A stretch of DNA of 64,000 bases from Lentzea californiensis (GTDB lineage: Bacteria; Actinomycetota; Actinomycetes; Mycobacteriales; Pseudonocardiaceae), in assembly GCF_024648825.1 (NCBI RefSeq), contig NZ_JANBBE010000001.1:1984001-2048000 (forward strand), in the 5' to 3' direction. Numbering within the stretch: position 1 is the first letter of the stretch; every line of letters starts with the position of its first letter. A model generated the notes under the pieces. That model searched no databases and was not told where the DNA came from. It saw only the letters and a program-made list of their open reading frames with translations. The translations under genes were made by a program, and so were the position numbers. Of this stretch, positions 17,701 through 26,099 are shown piece after piece.

Positions 17701-17928
17701 GCCCGCCTGCTCTACGTGGCGAAGGAGGACAAGAAGACAGGAGCCGTCGAACGCACCCAGGCGCCGCTGGACGAGCAGGGCGTGCAGGCGTGGCTGGAGG
17801 TCGTGCAGGGGGCCGCGGAGTCCGTGCTCGGGCCGAACTACACGGCGCGGGAGAACGCGGACTGCGACCGTTGCCCGGTCCGCACCACGTGCCCGGTCCA
17901 CCCGTCCGGCCGGCAGGTCAGCGAGTAA
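14713..17928 (+). CDS. adnA: AdnA-type helicase-nuclease subunit (UvrD-like ATPase with Fe-S nuclease domain)
   Basis: 1071 aa from the GTG at 14713; a GTG at 14791 is an alternative. The Walker A is LGGPGTGKTT near residue 64. The Walker B region reads LLVDDTQHLDP, with Asp-Thr where active motors have Glu-Tyr, as in mycobacterial AdnA. The C-terminal RecB-type nuclease has VVIDLKTGK near 955. Four cysteines for a 4Fe-4S cluster fit TKCPLRW near 824 and CDRCPVRTTC near 1050-1060. With AdnB it should form the end-resection motor-nuclease that replaces RecBCD in actinobacteria. adnB follows after 97 bases. Confidence 0.85.
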   Translation: MVRPVPFAPGRAAFDDLVGAAWCNRPVALPPQLVRRRPETRPRPRWDAAAQRVFSREGFVRVLGGPGTGKTTLLAELAAHVVLEHGADPENVLVLTANRRASVALRAQITQLLTGRLSAIREPLVRTVHSYAFAVLRNQAVLQGEPPPRLLSGPDQDAMVRELLAGDVELGALKWPERLRPALELPGFAHELRDLLLRAAERGLGPEDLIELGERHGRDEWVAAGRFGAQYEAVNLLSGMDSATAYAPAYDAAELVSSAYAAFVNDEDLLFGERRRVRYLLVDDTQHLDPMQYSLIRSLGSGAARFVLAGDPDQAIFTFRGADPEILRDAAGETVVLRQSHRMMPEVRDAVARLAARLPGASPARSVDPVDGEGSVQVRLLASSAQEATWVADQLRRSHLADEVPWSQMAVVVRSATLSLPVLQRALLAAGVPVSVASDELPLAQQPSVRPLLALVRAAASPGSLDEDAAAMLLSSSYGGADPLALRRLRRGLRRLEMAAGGDRPSGDLLVEVVESGDRLAALEDAESLPARRIGHLLALARKAIEAGKSVEVVLWDLWTATGLQERWVAQSARRGLLGMQADRDLDAIVALFEAAAKYVDRLPGSGVAGFADYLESQRIVGDTLAASAPAGEAVSVLTAHSAAGREWEVVAVPGVQEGSWPDLRLRGTVLGVERMVDVLAGMEPSVSAVAPILAEERRLLLVAASRARSKLLISAVRGEDEQPSRFLDEIESSAEDERKLHRPQRGLVLGELVGELRRVVCSDSEAPDRRSRAAEQLARLAEAGVPGAHPESWYGLAEVSIDAPLWTEEQKVSVTPSTIEVITKCPLRWVVERHGGQDPAELASVTGTLVHALAQAASSGADAQQLRVKLDEAWAAVDAGAPWFSRRERMRVEKMLDTFLAWLAMSRSQLTQVAVEEEMVVDVPKRDGGPWLQVRGRVDRLEKDEDGRPVVIDLKTGKSPVSREASQEHPQLAVYQLASSLGGFTHIGLGTEPGGARLLYVAKEDKKTGAVERTQAPLDEQGVQAWLEVVQGAAESVLGPNYTARENADCDRCPVRTTCPVHPSGRQVSE

Positions 17929-18025
17929 GTGCTGTTGACCTGCGTGTTTCATGCTCTCGAACTGTCGGCGAACACACCGTCCGGGGTGGTGCGGCCGCGT
18001 CCGGCCCGGGTAGGAAGATGTACTG

Positions 18026-21000
18026 GTGACCGTCAGCCCGTTCGAGATCGCTGAGGCGCTCGGGCTGAACAAGCCGACACCCGAGCAGGCCGAGGTCATC
18101 GCCGCACCCGCGCAACCCGCGCTGGTCATCGCCGGCGCCGGAGCGGGCAAGACCGAGACCATGGCCGCGCGCGTGGTGTGGCTGGTCGCGAACGGGCTCG
18201 TGCTGCCCGATCGCGTGCTCGGCCTGACGTTCACGCGCAAGGCCGCGCGCCAGCTCGCGGACCGCGTGCGCGCCCGGCTGCGCAGGCTGGCCGGATCGTC
18301 CCTGCTGGACGATCTCGATCCCAGCGGCGAGCGCAAGATGGCCGTGCTGACCGGTGAGCCCGTGGTGCTGACGTACCACGCCTACGCGGGGCGCCTGGTG
18401 ACCGAGCACGGGCTCCGGCTGCCCGTGGAACCCGGCGTGCGGCTGCTGACGCAGACGGCGTCGTGGCAGCTCGCGCACCGGGTGGTGTCGACGTGGGCCC
18501 GCGACCTCGACACGGACAAGGTGCCGGCGACGATCACCGGGTACCTGCTGTCGCTGGCCGGCGAGCTGGGCGAGCACCTGGTGACGCCCGAGGCGTTGGA
18601 AGCGCACGCCCTCGAGTTCTGCGCGCTGGTCGAGAACGCGCCGCGTGCTCCCCGCCAGCGGGACGCGTTGCCGGAGAAGCTGCGCGAGATCGTTGCGGCG
18701 CAACGGTTGCGGATCGCGATGCTGCCGTTGCTGGACGCGTACCAGCAGCGCAAGCGCAAGGAAGCCGCGCTGGACTTCGCGGACCAGATGTCGCTGGCAG
18801 CGCAGCTGGCCGGGTTCGACGAGGTGTCCACCGGGGAACGCGAGCGGTACGGCGCCGTCCTGCTGGACGAGTACCAGGACACCGGGCACGCGCAGCGCGT
18901 GTTGCTGCGGTCGTTGTTCGGCGAGGGCAAGCCGATGCCGGTGACGTCCGTGGGGGACCCGGCGCAGGCCATCTACGGCTGGCGCGGGGCGTCGGCGGCG
19001 AACCTGCCGCGCTTCGCCGACGACTTCCCGCCGACGAGGAAGTTCGGTCTGCTGACCAGTTTCCGCAACCCGCCCGAGGTGCTCGAACTCGCCAACGCCG
19101 TCTCGTTGCCGTTGCGCGAAGCCGGGCTGGACGTCGACGAGCTGCGCGCGAGGCCCGGCGCCGGACCGGGCGACGTGCGGTTGGCGTTGCACGCCGACAT
19201 CCGCCAGGAGCTCGACTGGATGGCGGACAACGTTGCGGCGCAATGGGAAGCGCACCTCGACACCGAAGGCGTGCCGCCGACCGCGGCCGTGCTGGTGCGC
19301 CGCCGTTCGGACATGGCAGCCATCGCCGCGGCCCTGCGCGAACGCGGTCTGCCGGTCGAGGTCGTCGGCCTCGGCGGCCTGCTGGACGAACCCGAGGTGC
19401 GCGACCTGGTGTCGGCCCTGAGGGTGCTGGTCGACCCCTTGGCGGGCACCGCCGCCGCCCGCCTCCTGACCGGCTCGCGCTGGCGCCTGGCGGCCGTCGA
19501 CCTGGCCGCACTGTGGTCGAGGGCCCGCGACCTGGCGGGCGTCGCACCGCGACAGTCCGTTGTGGATGATCCGCTGATGGTGCTGGCGGACGCGTTGCCC
19601 GGCGAACACGCCGAACAGGCAGGCCTGGCCGACGCCCTGGACGACCCGGGCGACCCGGACGCATACTCCACCGACGGCTACCGGCGGATCCGGCGGCTCG
19701 GCGGCGAGCTCGCGGCGTTGCGGCGCAGGCTCGACCAGCCGCTACCGGAACTCGTGGCCGACGTGGAACGCACCCTGCTGCTGGACATCGAGTCGATGTC
19801 ACGCCCCGGCATGGTCGGCCGCGCCCACCTCGACGCCTTCTCCGACGTCGTGACGGACTTCGCCGCCGCCTCCCCGTCCGCCACACTCCCGTCGCTGCTC
19901 GACTACCTCTACACGGCGGAGCACGCCGAAGACGGCCTGGAACCCGGCGAGGTCGAGGTCTCCGAAGACCGCGTGCAGATCCTCACCGTCCACTCCGCGA
20001 AGGGCCTGGAGTGGCACATCGTCGCGCTGCCGCACCTGGTCAGAGACGTCTTCCCGGGCCGCAAGAAGTCCTCGTGCTGGCTCAAGTCCGTGACCGAACT
20101 GCCAGCCCCCCTGCGCGGCGACTCGGCCGACCTCCCCACGCTGAAGCTGTCCGCCGGCTACAACCGCAAAGAGGTCGACGAGGCGCTCACCATCCACGCC
20201 GAGGAGTTCGAGGAACGCCGCCTCGTCGAGGAACGCCGCCTCTTCTACGTGGGCGTCACCCGAGCCGAACACAGCCTGCTGATGTCGGGCCACTGGTGGG
20301 CGGAGGCAGGCGACAAGCCCAAGGGCCCGTCGGTCTTCCTGCAGGAAATGCACGAGGTCCTGCAACGCGACACCGCACCCGGCGACGTCTCCTGCTGGGC
20401 CCCCGAACCGGACGCGGACACCCCGAACCCGCTGGCCGAGGACGTGAAGTCCTCGATCTGGCCGTCAGACCCGCTAGGCAAACGCCGCGACGCAGTAGTC
20501 GAAGGCGCCGAGATGGTCCTGGCCGCCCTCGACACCCTGCGCAACGCCCCACCGGCACCACTACCGCTGATCTTCGAAGACCCCGCGCCCGAACTCCTGG
20601 ACGAGGACTACCCGCCCCCCACCGACGAGCCCCCGGACGACGACTTCCCGCCAGAACCAGAACCACTCCCCGACGACGTCGTCCCAGACGACCCGGAACT
20701 CCCCCTCGACGAGGACCCAGAAGGCTGGGCAAAGGACGTGGACGTCCTGCTGGCAGAACGAGCGGCGTCCCAGAACCGCCGCGAACAGGTGGCCCTGCCA
20801 GACCACCTGTCGGTCTCACAGCTGGTGGAACTGGCAAAGGACCCAGACCTCCTGGCCCGCCGCCTGCGCCGCCCACTCCCGTTCCCCCCGAACCCACTGG
20901 CCCGCAGAGGCACGGCCTTCCACACGTGGCTGGAAAACCGCTTCGGCGCCACCCGCCTGCTCGACATAGACGACCTCCCAGGCGCAGGCGACGCAGACGC

Positions 21001-21385
21001 GGCCCCAGACTCAGACCTCGAACGCCTCAAGGAGTCGTTCCTGGCCAGCGCCTGGGCAGACCGCACCCCACACGACGTCGAAGTGCCGTTCGAAGCGGAG
21101 TTCGACGGCATCTCAGTCCGCGGCCGCATGGACGCCGTGTACCGAGACCCCGACGGCTGGACCGTCGTCGACTGGAAAACAGGCGCAGTCCCGGACGCCG
21201 AAGCCCTGCCGGCCCTGTCCGTACAGCTGGCGGCGTACCGGCTGGCGTGGTCGGCCCTGATCGGCGCGCCGCTGGAACAGGTGCGGGCCGCGTTCCACTA
21301 CGTGCGGCACGACCACACGGTGCGGCCGGCGGACCTGCTGGAGGAGCAGGGCCTGAAGGACCTGATCCGGTCTGTCGAGTCTTGA
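18026..21385 (+). CDS. adnB: AdnB-type helicase-nuclease subunit (UvrD-like motor with RecB-family nuclease)
   Basis: 1119 aa from the GTG at 18026, with GGAAG upstream. Walker A IAGAGAGKTETM near 37, Walker B LLDEYQDTG near 280 and a helicase motif VHSAKGLEWH are intact, so this is the working motor. A long acidic, proline-rich linker occupies about residues 845-905. The C-terminal nuclease carries the DWKTG motif near 1050. Length and order match mycobacterial AdnB after AdnA. The last third uses A-ending codons more often than its surroundings. Acts on double-strand breaks in recombination. Confidence 0.86.
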   Translation: MTVSPFEIAEALGLNKPTPEQAEVIAAPAQPALVIAGAGAGKTETMAARVVWLVANGLVLPDRVLGLTFTRKAARQLADRVRARLRRLAGSSLLDDLDPSGERKMAVLTGEPVVLTYHAYAGRLVTEHGLRLPVEPGVRLLTQTASWQLAHRVVSTWARDLDTDKVPATITGYLLSLAGELGEHLVTPEALEAHALEFCALVENAPRAPRQRDALPEKLREIVAAQRLRIAMLPLLDAYQQRKRKEAALDFADQMSLAAQLAGFDEVSTGERERYGAVLLDEYQDTGHAQRVLLRSLFGEGKPMPVTSVGDPAQAIYGWRGASAANLPRFADDFPPTRKFGLLTSFRNPPEVLELANAVSLPLREAGLDVDELRARPGAGPGDVRLALHADIRQELDWMADNVAAQWEAHLDTEGVPPTAAVLVRRRSDMAAIAAALRERGLPVEVVGLGGLLDEPEVRDLVSALRVLVDPLAGTAAARLLTGSRWRLAAVDLAALWSRARDLAGVAPRQSVVDDPLMVLADALPGEHAEQAGLADALDDPGDPDAYSTDGYRRIRRLGGELAALRRRLDQPLPELVADVERTLLLDIESMSRPGMVGRAHLDAFSDVVTDFAAASPSATLPSLLDYLYTAEHAEDGLEPGEVEVSEDRVQILTVHSAKGLEWHIVALPHLVRDVFPGRKKSSCWLKSVTELPAPLRGDSADLPTLKLSAGYNRKEVDEALTIHAEEFEERRLVEERRLFYVGVTRAEHSLLMSGHWWAEAGDKPKGPSVFLQEMHEVLQRDTAPGDVSCWAPEPDADTPNPLAEDVKSSIWPSDPLGKRRDAVVEGAEMVLAALDTLRNAPPAPLPLIFEDPAPELLDEDYPPPTDEPPDDDFPPEPEPLPDDVVPDDPELPLDEDPEGWAKDVDVLLAERAASQNRREQVALPDHLSVSQLVELAKDPDLLARRLRRPLPFPPNPLARRGTAFHTWLENRFGATRLLDIDDLPGAGDADAAPDSDLERLKESFLASAWADRTPHDVEVPFEAEFDGISVRGRMDAVYRDPDGWTVVDWKTGAVPDAEALPALSVQLAAYRLAWSALIGAPLEQVRAAFHYVRHDHTVRPADLLEEQGLKDLIRSVES

Positions 21386-21842
21386 TCGCGAGTTGTCCAC
21401 AGGCTGCCGAGTTCTGACCTGCGGTTATTTGTTGCTCGGTTAGCCTGTGGATAGCCGGGAACCGAAGTTGCGTTTCACTCGTTGCGTGACAAGGAAGCGC
21501 GCGGGGGCAGCAGCAGATCAGCAGCAGGCCAGCCTCTCGGTCAGGTCCGAGTCGTCATCAAGACGGTGTGCGAGGGCTGCGACGTCTGGATCGCGCGCGG
21601 GGGCTGCGGCGGCTGTCCGCCTGGATGCGGCGTCTCGGGCTTGCGGGCTGGTGATGTCGGTTGGGCCGCATGGCTCGGCCCTTCGGACGGCTCGGCCCTG
21701 CGAGACCGGCTTGGCTCCGCTGGACGGGCTTGGCGTGCGAGACAGGCGTGGCGTGCGGGACGGCTGGCCCTGTTCCGCCCTGCGGGACGGCACTGCGGAC
21801 GGCTTAGCCCTGCGACCAGCTCAGTCCGCGACCAGCTCAGCC
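21386..21842. other. 457-base gap: paired DnaA-box-like 9-mers, then low-complexity repeats
   Basis: No convincing gene. TTGTCCACA at 21393-21401 and TGTGGATAG at 21446-21454 are DnaA-box-like sequences in inverted orientation around a more AT-rich stretch. From about 21650 the sequence is low in complexity, with repeated GGCTnGGC, CTGCGGGACGGC and similar words. Open frames here give only Arg/Pro/Ala-rich translations and are probably spurious. Confidence 0.45.
21812..21840. repeat. Short direct repeat, 16-base period
   Basis: GCGACCAGCTCAG occurs at 21812-21824 and again at 21828-21840, followed by TCC and CCC respectively. These are the clearest units of the degenerate repeats that begin near 21650 and end at the 3' edge of the neighbouring minus-strand gene. 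Confidence 0.5.
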
Positions 21843-22385
21843 CTACGAGCTGCTGCCCGCCGGCGCGTGAGAAGCCTTCAAAACGCGCTCGTACAAAACC
21901 TCGAGCAACCACCGCCCGAACAACGAGGGCCCGAACTCAGGCGACCGGTCCTCCGGCGGCACCATCAACTCGGCCACGCTGTCGTCGCCCACCACGACAC
22001 CGATCCCGTAGTAGTCGAGCTCGATGTACGACCAGGCCTGCGACTCGTCGGTGCGGGGGAGCATCACCGCGCACGGAGCCAGAGTCAGGAGGGTGCCGCA
22101 GGACTGGAGGGCGCGGTCCGTAGTGGACTCGCTCACCAGCACGCCGACCAGTTCGACGGCGGCCACGGGGAGGCGGTCGTGTGCCTCCGGCTCGAACCAC
22201 GAGCGGAACCAGGACGGGTCGGCTCGTGGGGGCCAGCCGTTCGAGGTTCTCCATTCGTGCACGTCGGGCAGCAAACGCACTACCGCGGACACCTGCTGGC
22301 CCAGGACGGCGACGTCGGGAACGACGACTCCGTCCCAGCCGAGTGCGGTCGCGGCGCGCTGAAGGAGCGTTTGCACAGGGCGCAT
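21843..22385 (-). CDS. Conserved-looking hypothetical protein, 180 aa
   Basis: ATG at 22385 with GAGGAA 10-15 bases upstream. The protein begins MRPVQTLLQRAATALGWDG and shows no signal peptide, membrane segment or known catalytic motif. It has a mixed helix/strand look with a central CGTLLTLAPCAVMLPRTDES and a later YIELDYYGIGVVVGDD, which suggests a compact soluble fold. I do not recognise the family. Codon use and GC are like neighbouring genes, so it is probably real. It is divergent from nothing close; DoxX lies 67 bases upstream on the same strand. Confidence 0.6.
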   Translation of the reverse strand: MRPVQTLLQRAATALGWDGVVVPDVAVLGQQVSAVVRLLPDVHEWRTSNGWPPRADPSWFRSWFEPEAHDRLPVAAVELVGVLVSESTTDRALQSCGTLLTLAPCAVMLPRTDESQAWSYIELDYYGIGVVVGDDSVAELMVPPEDRSPEFGPSLFGRWLLEVLYERVLKASHAPAGSSS

Positions 22386-22452
22386 CCTAAGGTTCCTCGC
22401 GCAGAAAATGACAGCGTTTGCGGGATACTTGGTTAAGGATTACCCAGGGTGG

Positions 22453-22833
22453 TCATGGGGAGGCTTTCGCCACTTTCCACGCCCATGCGACGAGTGGGAT
22501 CTGCAGCGGCAGGCGGCCGTAGGCGATGGCTCGGGCTTTGGGGGACTTGCCCCGGAAATCAAGAGCCATTTTCACGTTTGCCGGGAACACCGCCACGAAC
22601 AGTGCGGTTGCCGCGAAAGCGCCCAGGCGGCGGGTTCGGGGGGTGGCCACCGCCGCGGCCACGGCCAGTTCGGCGGCGCCTGAGACGTACGTCCACTGCC
22701 TCGGGGTGCCGGGCAGCGAGCGGGGGACGATCGCGTCGTAGTACTTCGGCCTGGTGAAGTGGGTTGCTCCGGCCAGGCCCAGCAGTGTGGCGAGCGCCAT
22801 CGCCGACCGCGCTCGGGAACGGGTTGGTTCCAT
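22453..22833 (-). CDS. DoxX-like membrane protein
   Basis: 126 aa with about four hydrophobic segments (ATLLGLAGATHF, AELAVAAAVAT, LGAFAATALFVAVF and PLQIPLVAWAW). The motif THFTRPKYYDAIVP and the later FPANVKMALDF are typical of short DoxX-like proteins, which are integral membrane proteins of uncertain, possibly redox-related, function. The start at 22833 is 62 bases from the chosen start of the divergent peptidase gene, so the two share a short control region. Confidence 0.75.
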   Translation of the reverse strand: MEPTRSRARSAMALATLLGLAGATHFTRPKYYDAIVPRSLPGTPRQWTYVSGAAELAVAAAVATPRTRRLGAFAATALFVAVFPANVKMALDFRGKSPKARAIAYGRLPLQIPLVAWAWKVAKASP

Positions 22834-22895
22834 GGCGTCACCCTGTCATGCCTACGCCGCGTAGGCGAGACGGGGCTGGCCTATCCTCCACGGCC

Positions 22896-24338
22896 GTGGC
22901 AGGTGATTCTCGTCATTCCGAAGGCACAGAACGCACCGAACGCGCCGCTGTCGCCGCGCTGGCCGATTCGTTCGTGGCCGGGCTCTGCGAGTGGATCAGG
23001 ATTCCGAGCATCGGGGTCGACCCCGCGCATCACGCTGACGTACGGAGATCCGCCGAGTGGCTGGCGGACGCGCTGCGGGAGGACGGCTGGCCGGAGGTCG
23101 CGATCTGGGGTGACGGGCCGGCGCTTCCCGCCGTGTTCGCCTGCTGGCCGGCGAGCGATCCGGACGCGCCCACCGTGCTCGTCTACGGGCATCACGACGT
23201 CCAGCCAGTCGATCCGGTGCAACGCTGGGAGCATCCGCCGTTCGAGCCCGTGATCAGCGGCGACGAGATCAAGGGGCGCGGTGCGAGTGACGACAAGGGG
23301 CAGGTCGCGATGCACCTGCTCGCGGTCAAAGCGCATCTCGCGGCCACCGGGCGGAATGCGCCGGGCGTCACGCTGAAACTCTTCGTCGAAGGCGAGGAGG
23401 AATCTGGATCACCGCATCTGCGAAAGCTGCTCGAAGATCACGAAGCCGAACTCGGCTGTGATCTTGTGGTGTTCACCGACACGGCATTGCACGACCGTGA
23501 CGCGCCGACGGTCAACACCGGGCAAAGGGGTGTTCTCGGGGCTGAAATCACGTTCGAAGGCGGCGCGGACGATGTGCATTCCGGGCGTGCGGGCGGTGCC
23601 ATTCCGAACCCGGCCACGGCTCTCGCGAAACTGGTCGCCGCGCTGCACGACGACGACAACAGGATCCGGCTCGAAGGCTTCTACGACGACGTCCTGGAAC
23701 CGTCCACAAAGGAGCGCGAGGACTACGCCGCGCTGCCGTTCGACGAGCGGAAGTGGCTCCAGCACAACGGTGGCGGCGCCCAGGCGACCCACGGCGAGAC
23801 CGGCTACAGCACGCTCGAACGGATCTGGGTGCGGCCCACCGCCGAGGTCAACGGCATCAGCAGCGGATACACCGGGCCCGGCCTGAAGACGATCATCCCC
23901 GCGACGGCGACCGCGAAGATCAGCTTCCGGCTCGTGCCCGACCAGCACCCGGAGAAGGTCGCGCAGCAGCTCAGCCGGTTCGTCGCCGAGCACACGCCGC
24001 CGGGCATCACGGCGCGGGTCGCTCTCAGGGGCGAAGGGGTGCCGCCGTACGCGATCAGCCCCGACGACCCGGCCAACGCCGCGGTCAAACAGGCCCTGGA
24101 ACTCGCGTTCGACCAGCCCGTCCGGTTCGCGCGGGCCGGCGGGTCCGGGCCCGCGGCGGTGCTCCAGCAACGACTCGGGGTGCCCCTGGTGTACCTCGGC
24201 GCGACCTTGCCGGATGATCGCGTCCACGCGCCGAACGAGCGCGTAGTGGTGCCGTTGCTCCTCAAAGGCGCGGAGGCGGCCGCTCACCTGTGGCGGATGC
24301 TTGCCCAAGCGGAGATCGCGAAGAGGTTGTCCCGATGA
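22896..24338 (+). CDS. M20-family dipeptidase/deacylase
   Basis: 480 aa from the GTG at 22896; upstream in-frame starts (ATG at 22848) would overlap the DoxX promoter. Metal-binding motifs of the M20 clan are present: VYGHHDVQP, GRGASDDKG, EGEEESGS, TDTA and a late RVHAPNE. DDVHSGRAGG marks the dimerisation domain. Predicted cytoplasmic two-zinc hydrolase acting on dipeptides or N-acyl amino acids. No ribosome-binding site is obvious, so the message may be leaderless. The stop overlaps the ATG of the potassium-channel gene (ATGA), so they form an operon. Confidence 0.87.
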   Translation: MAGDSRHSEGTERTERAAVAALADSFVAGLCEWIRIPSIGVDPAHHADVRRSAEWLADALREDGWPEVAIWGDGPALPAVFACWPASDPDAPTVLVYGHHDVQPVDPVQRWEHPPFEPVISGDEIKGRGASDDKGQVAMHLLAVKAHLAATGRNAPGVTLKLFVEGEEESGSPHLRKLLEDHEAELGCDLVVFTDTALHDRDAPTVNTGQRGVLGAEITFEGGADDVHSGRAGGAIPNPATALAKLVAALHDDDNRIRLEGFYDDVLEPSTKEREDYAALPFDERKWLQHNGGGAQATHGETGYSTLERIWVRPTAEVNGISSGYTGPGLKTIIPATATAKISFRLVPDQHPEKVAQQLSRFVAEHTPPGITARVALRGEGVPPYAISPDDPANAAVKQALELAFDQPVRFARAGGSGPAAVLQQRLGVPLVYLGATLPDDRVHAPNERVVVPLLLKGAEAAAHLWRMLAQAEIAKRLSR

Positions 24339-25378
24339 GCCTGTCTGATGAAGCGTCGCACTCGCTCGTCGGCGTGATCAGGATGCCGGACAAGGTCGAG
24401 AGCCCTGTCCGCGCGATCCTGAAGCGCGTGATCGGCGCGATGGCGGCGTTGCTGCTCGCGGTGATGATCGTCTACCTGGACCGCGACGGCTACCGCGACG
24501 TCAACGAGGACGGCGTCTCGCTGCTCGACGCGTTCTACTACGCGACGGTGTCCCTCTCGACGACCGGCTACGGCGACATCACGCCCGCGTCGTCGTCGGC
24601 GCGGCTGGTCAACGTCCTGGTCATCACGCCGTTGCGGGTCCTGTTCCTGATCGTGCTGGTCGGCACGACACTCGAAGTTCTCACGGAGCGCTCACGTCAG
24701 GCGTTGCGCATTCAAAAGTGGAGGCGGGTTGTGCGGGACCACGTGGTGGTCGTCGGCTACGGCACGAAGGGGCGTTCGGCTGTCGCGGCGCTGCTCGGTG
24801 ACGGTGTCGACCCCGGTTCCATCGTCGTCGTCGACACCGTGCAGGAGTCGCTCGACGCGGCGTCCGCCAAGGGGCTGGTGGTCGTGCACGGCTCCGGTAC
24901 GCGCAACGACGTGCTGAGGGTCGCCGGTGCGGCCCGTGCGCGCGCGATCGTCGTCGCGCCGAACCGGGACGACACGGCGGTGCTGGTGACGTTGACGGCC
25001 CGCGAACTCGCGCCCAAGGCGCAGATCGTGGCGTCGGTGCGGGAACGGGAGAACGAGCACCTGCTCAAGCAGTCCGGCGCGGACTCGGTGGTCGTGTCGT
25101 CCGAGACGGCCGGTCGCCTGCTCGGCATGGCCACCGCGACGCCGTCCGTCGTGGCGATGGTGGAGGACCTGCTCACGCCCGACGCCGGGCTGGCGATCGC
25201 CGAGCGGGACGTCGAGAAGAGCGAGATCGGCGGATCGCCGCGGCACCTGCCCGACATCGTGCTCGGCGTGGTGCGGGGCGGGACGCTGTTCCGGGTGGAC
25301 GCTCCGGAGGCCGACGCGATCGAGCCGGGAGACCGGCTGCTCTACGTCAAGAAGGTGACTCCACCCGGAGAGGAGTGA
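24335..25378 (+). CDS. Two-TM potassium channel with RCK (TrkA-N) domain
   Basis: 347 aa from the ATG at 24335. A first membrane helix (VIGAMAALLLAVMIVYLD) is followed by a pore loop with selectivity filter TTGYGDITP and a second helix (VLVITPLRVLFLIVLVG). From about residue 130 a Rossmann-type RCK domain starts with HVVVVGYGTKG, and a C-terminal TrkA-C-like segment ends at GDRLLYVKK. This is the architecture of MthK-like ligand-gated potassium channels, with the RCK ring on the cytoplasmic side. Translationally coupled to the M20 peptidase gene. Confidence 0.9.
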   Translation: MSLSDEASHSLVGVIRMPDKVESPVRAILKRVIGAMAALLLAVMIVYLDRDGYRDVNEDGVSLLDAFYYATVSLSTTGYGDITPASSSARLVNVLVITPLRVLFLIVLVGTTLEVLTERSRQALRIQKWRRVVRDHVVVVGYGTKGRSAVAALLGDGVDPGSIVVVDTVQESLDAASAKGLVVVHGSGTRNDVLRVAGAARARAIVVAPNRDDTAVLVTLTARELAPKAQIVASVRERENEHLLKQSGADSVVVSSETAGRLLGMATATPSVVAMVEDLLTPDAGLAIAERDVEKSEIGGSPRHLPDIVLGVVRGGTLFRVDAPEADAIEPGDRLLYVKKVTPPGEE

Positions 25379-25460
25379 GCGCGCGCCCTCCGTGTGGTCC
25401 GATGCGGGGTGGTCCCCACCGCCGGGGAGCCGTGCCGGGCGAACGCTCCTCGGAGGACGC

Positions 25461-26099
25461 ATGGATCTGCCGCTGGTCCTGACCGTGATCGGCCTCGTCA
25501 TGCTGGTCGTGGTCGTGGTGCTCTCGATCGTGTACTCAGGGGACGAGAGCGGGAGACTTCGTTCCGCCTCAGTGGCCGCTCGTTCCCTCGAGAGCTTGGC
25601 GCGCAAGCCCGGCTGGACGCGGGTCTCCGACGAGGAGGACATGCCGGCGGGGCGGATGAGCGCCCTGCCCGGGCTGGGACGGCGCGGCACCGTGGCAGGA
25701 GTGCACGAGCGGCGTGCCGTTCGGGTCGCCGTCTTCTCCTCGACGACGACGTCCGGCGGGCTCGGCACCACCGGCTACTCCCACACCGAGCGAACCTTCC
25801 CGGCACTCGTGGTGGTGCTGGACGCACCGGAACTGACCGGAGACCTGAGGATGAACCCGCCTCGGCCCGGCGCGGGCTACGAGATCTCGGGCGACCTGGC
25901 GCCGGACATCGAGCGCAGGGTCGTCGCCCAGCTCAAGTCGTACCAGCCACCTGCCGTGGACGTCGCCGGCGGCGTCGCGTGCTTCACCTTCACCGACCTG
26001 GGCCTCGCCGAGCAGGCAGAGGATCTGGTCGCCATGGCGTGCGACGTCGTGGAGATCCTCGCGAAGGCTAAGGAGCCGGCTCCGTCCGCCGAGGAGTAG
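25461..26099 (+). CDS. Hypothetical protein with N-terminal membrane anchor
   Basis: 212 aa from the ATG at 25461, after a clear GGAGGA. Residues 3-26 (LPLVLTVIGLVMLVVVVVLSIVY) form one membrane helix. The rest is a soluble domain with RTFPALVVVLDAPEL and a C-terminal helix, which I do not recognise. The stop lies inside the convergent gene 26068-26523, giving a 32-base overlap. No motif points to an activity. Confidence 0.65.
   Translation: MDLPLVLTVIGLVMLVVVVVLSIVYSGDESGRLRSASVAARSLESLARKPGWTRVSDEEDMPAGRMSALPGLGRRGTVAGVHERRAVRVAVFSSTTTSGGLGTTGYSHTERTFPALVVVLDAPELTGDLRMNPPRPGAGYEISGDLAPDIERRVVAQLKSYQPPAVDVAGGVACFTFTDLGLAEQAEDLVAMACDVVEILAKAKEPAPSAEE

Noticed and set aside
21447-22436. 329-aa plus-strand frame across the repeat region
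   Set aside because: Antisense to the better-supported gene at 21843-22385 and crosses low-complexity repeats; no family features.
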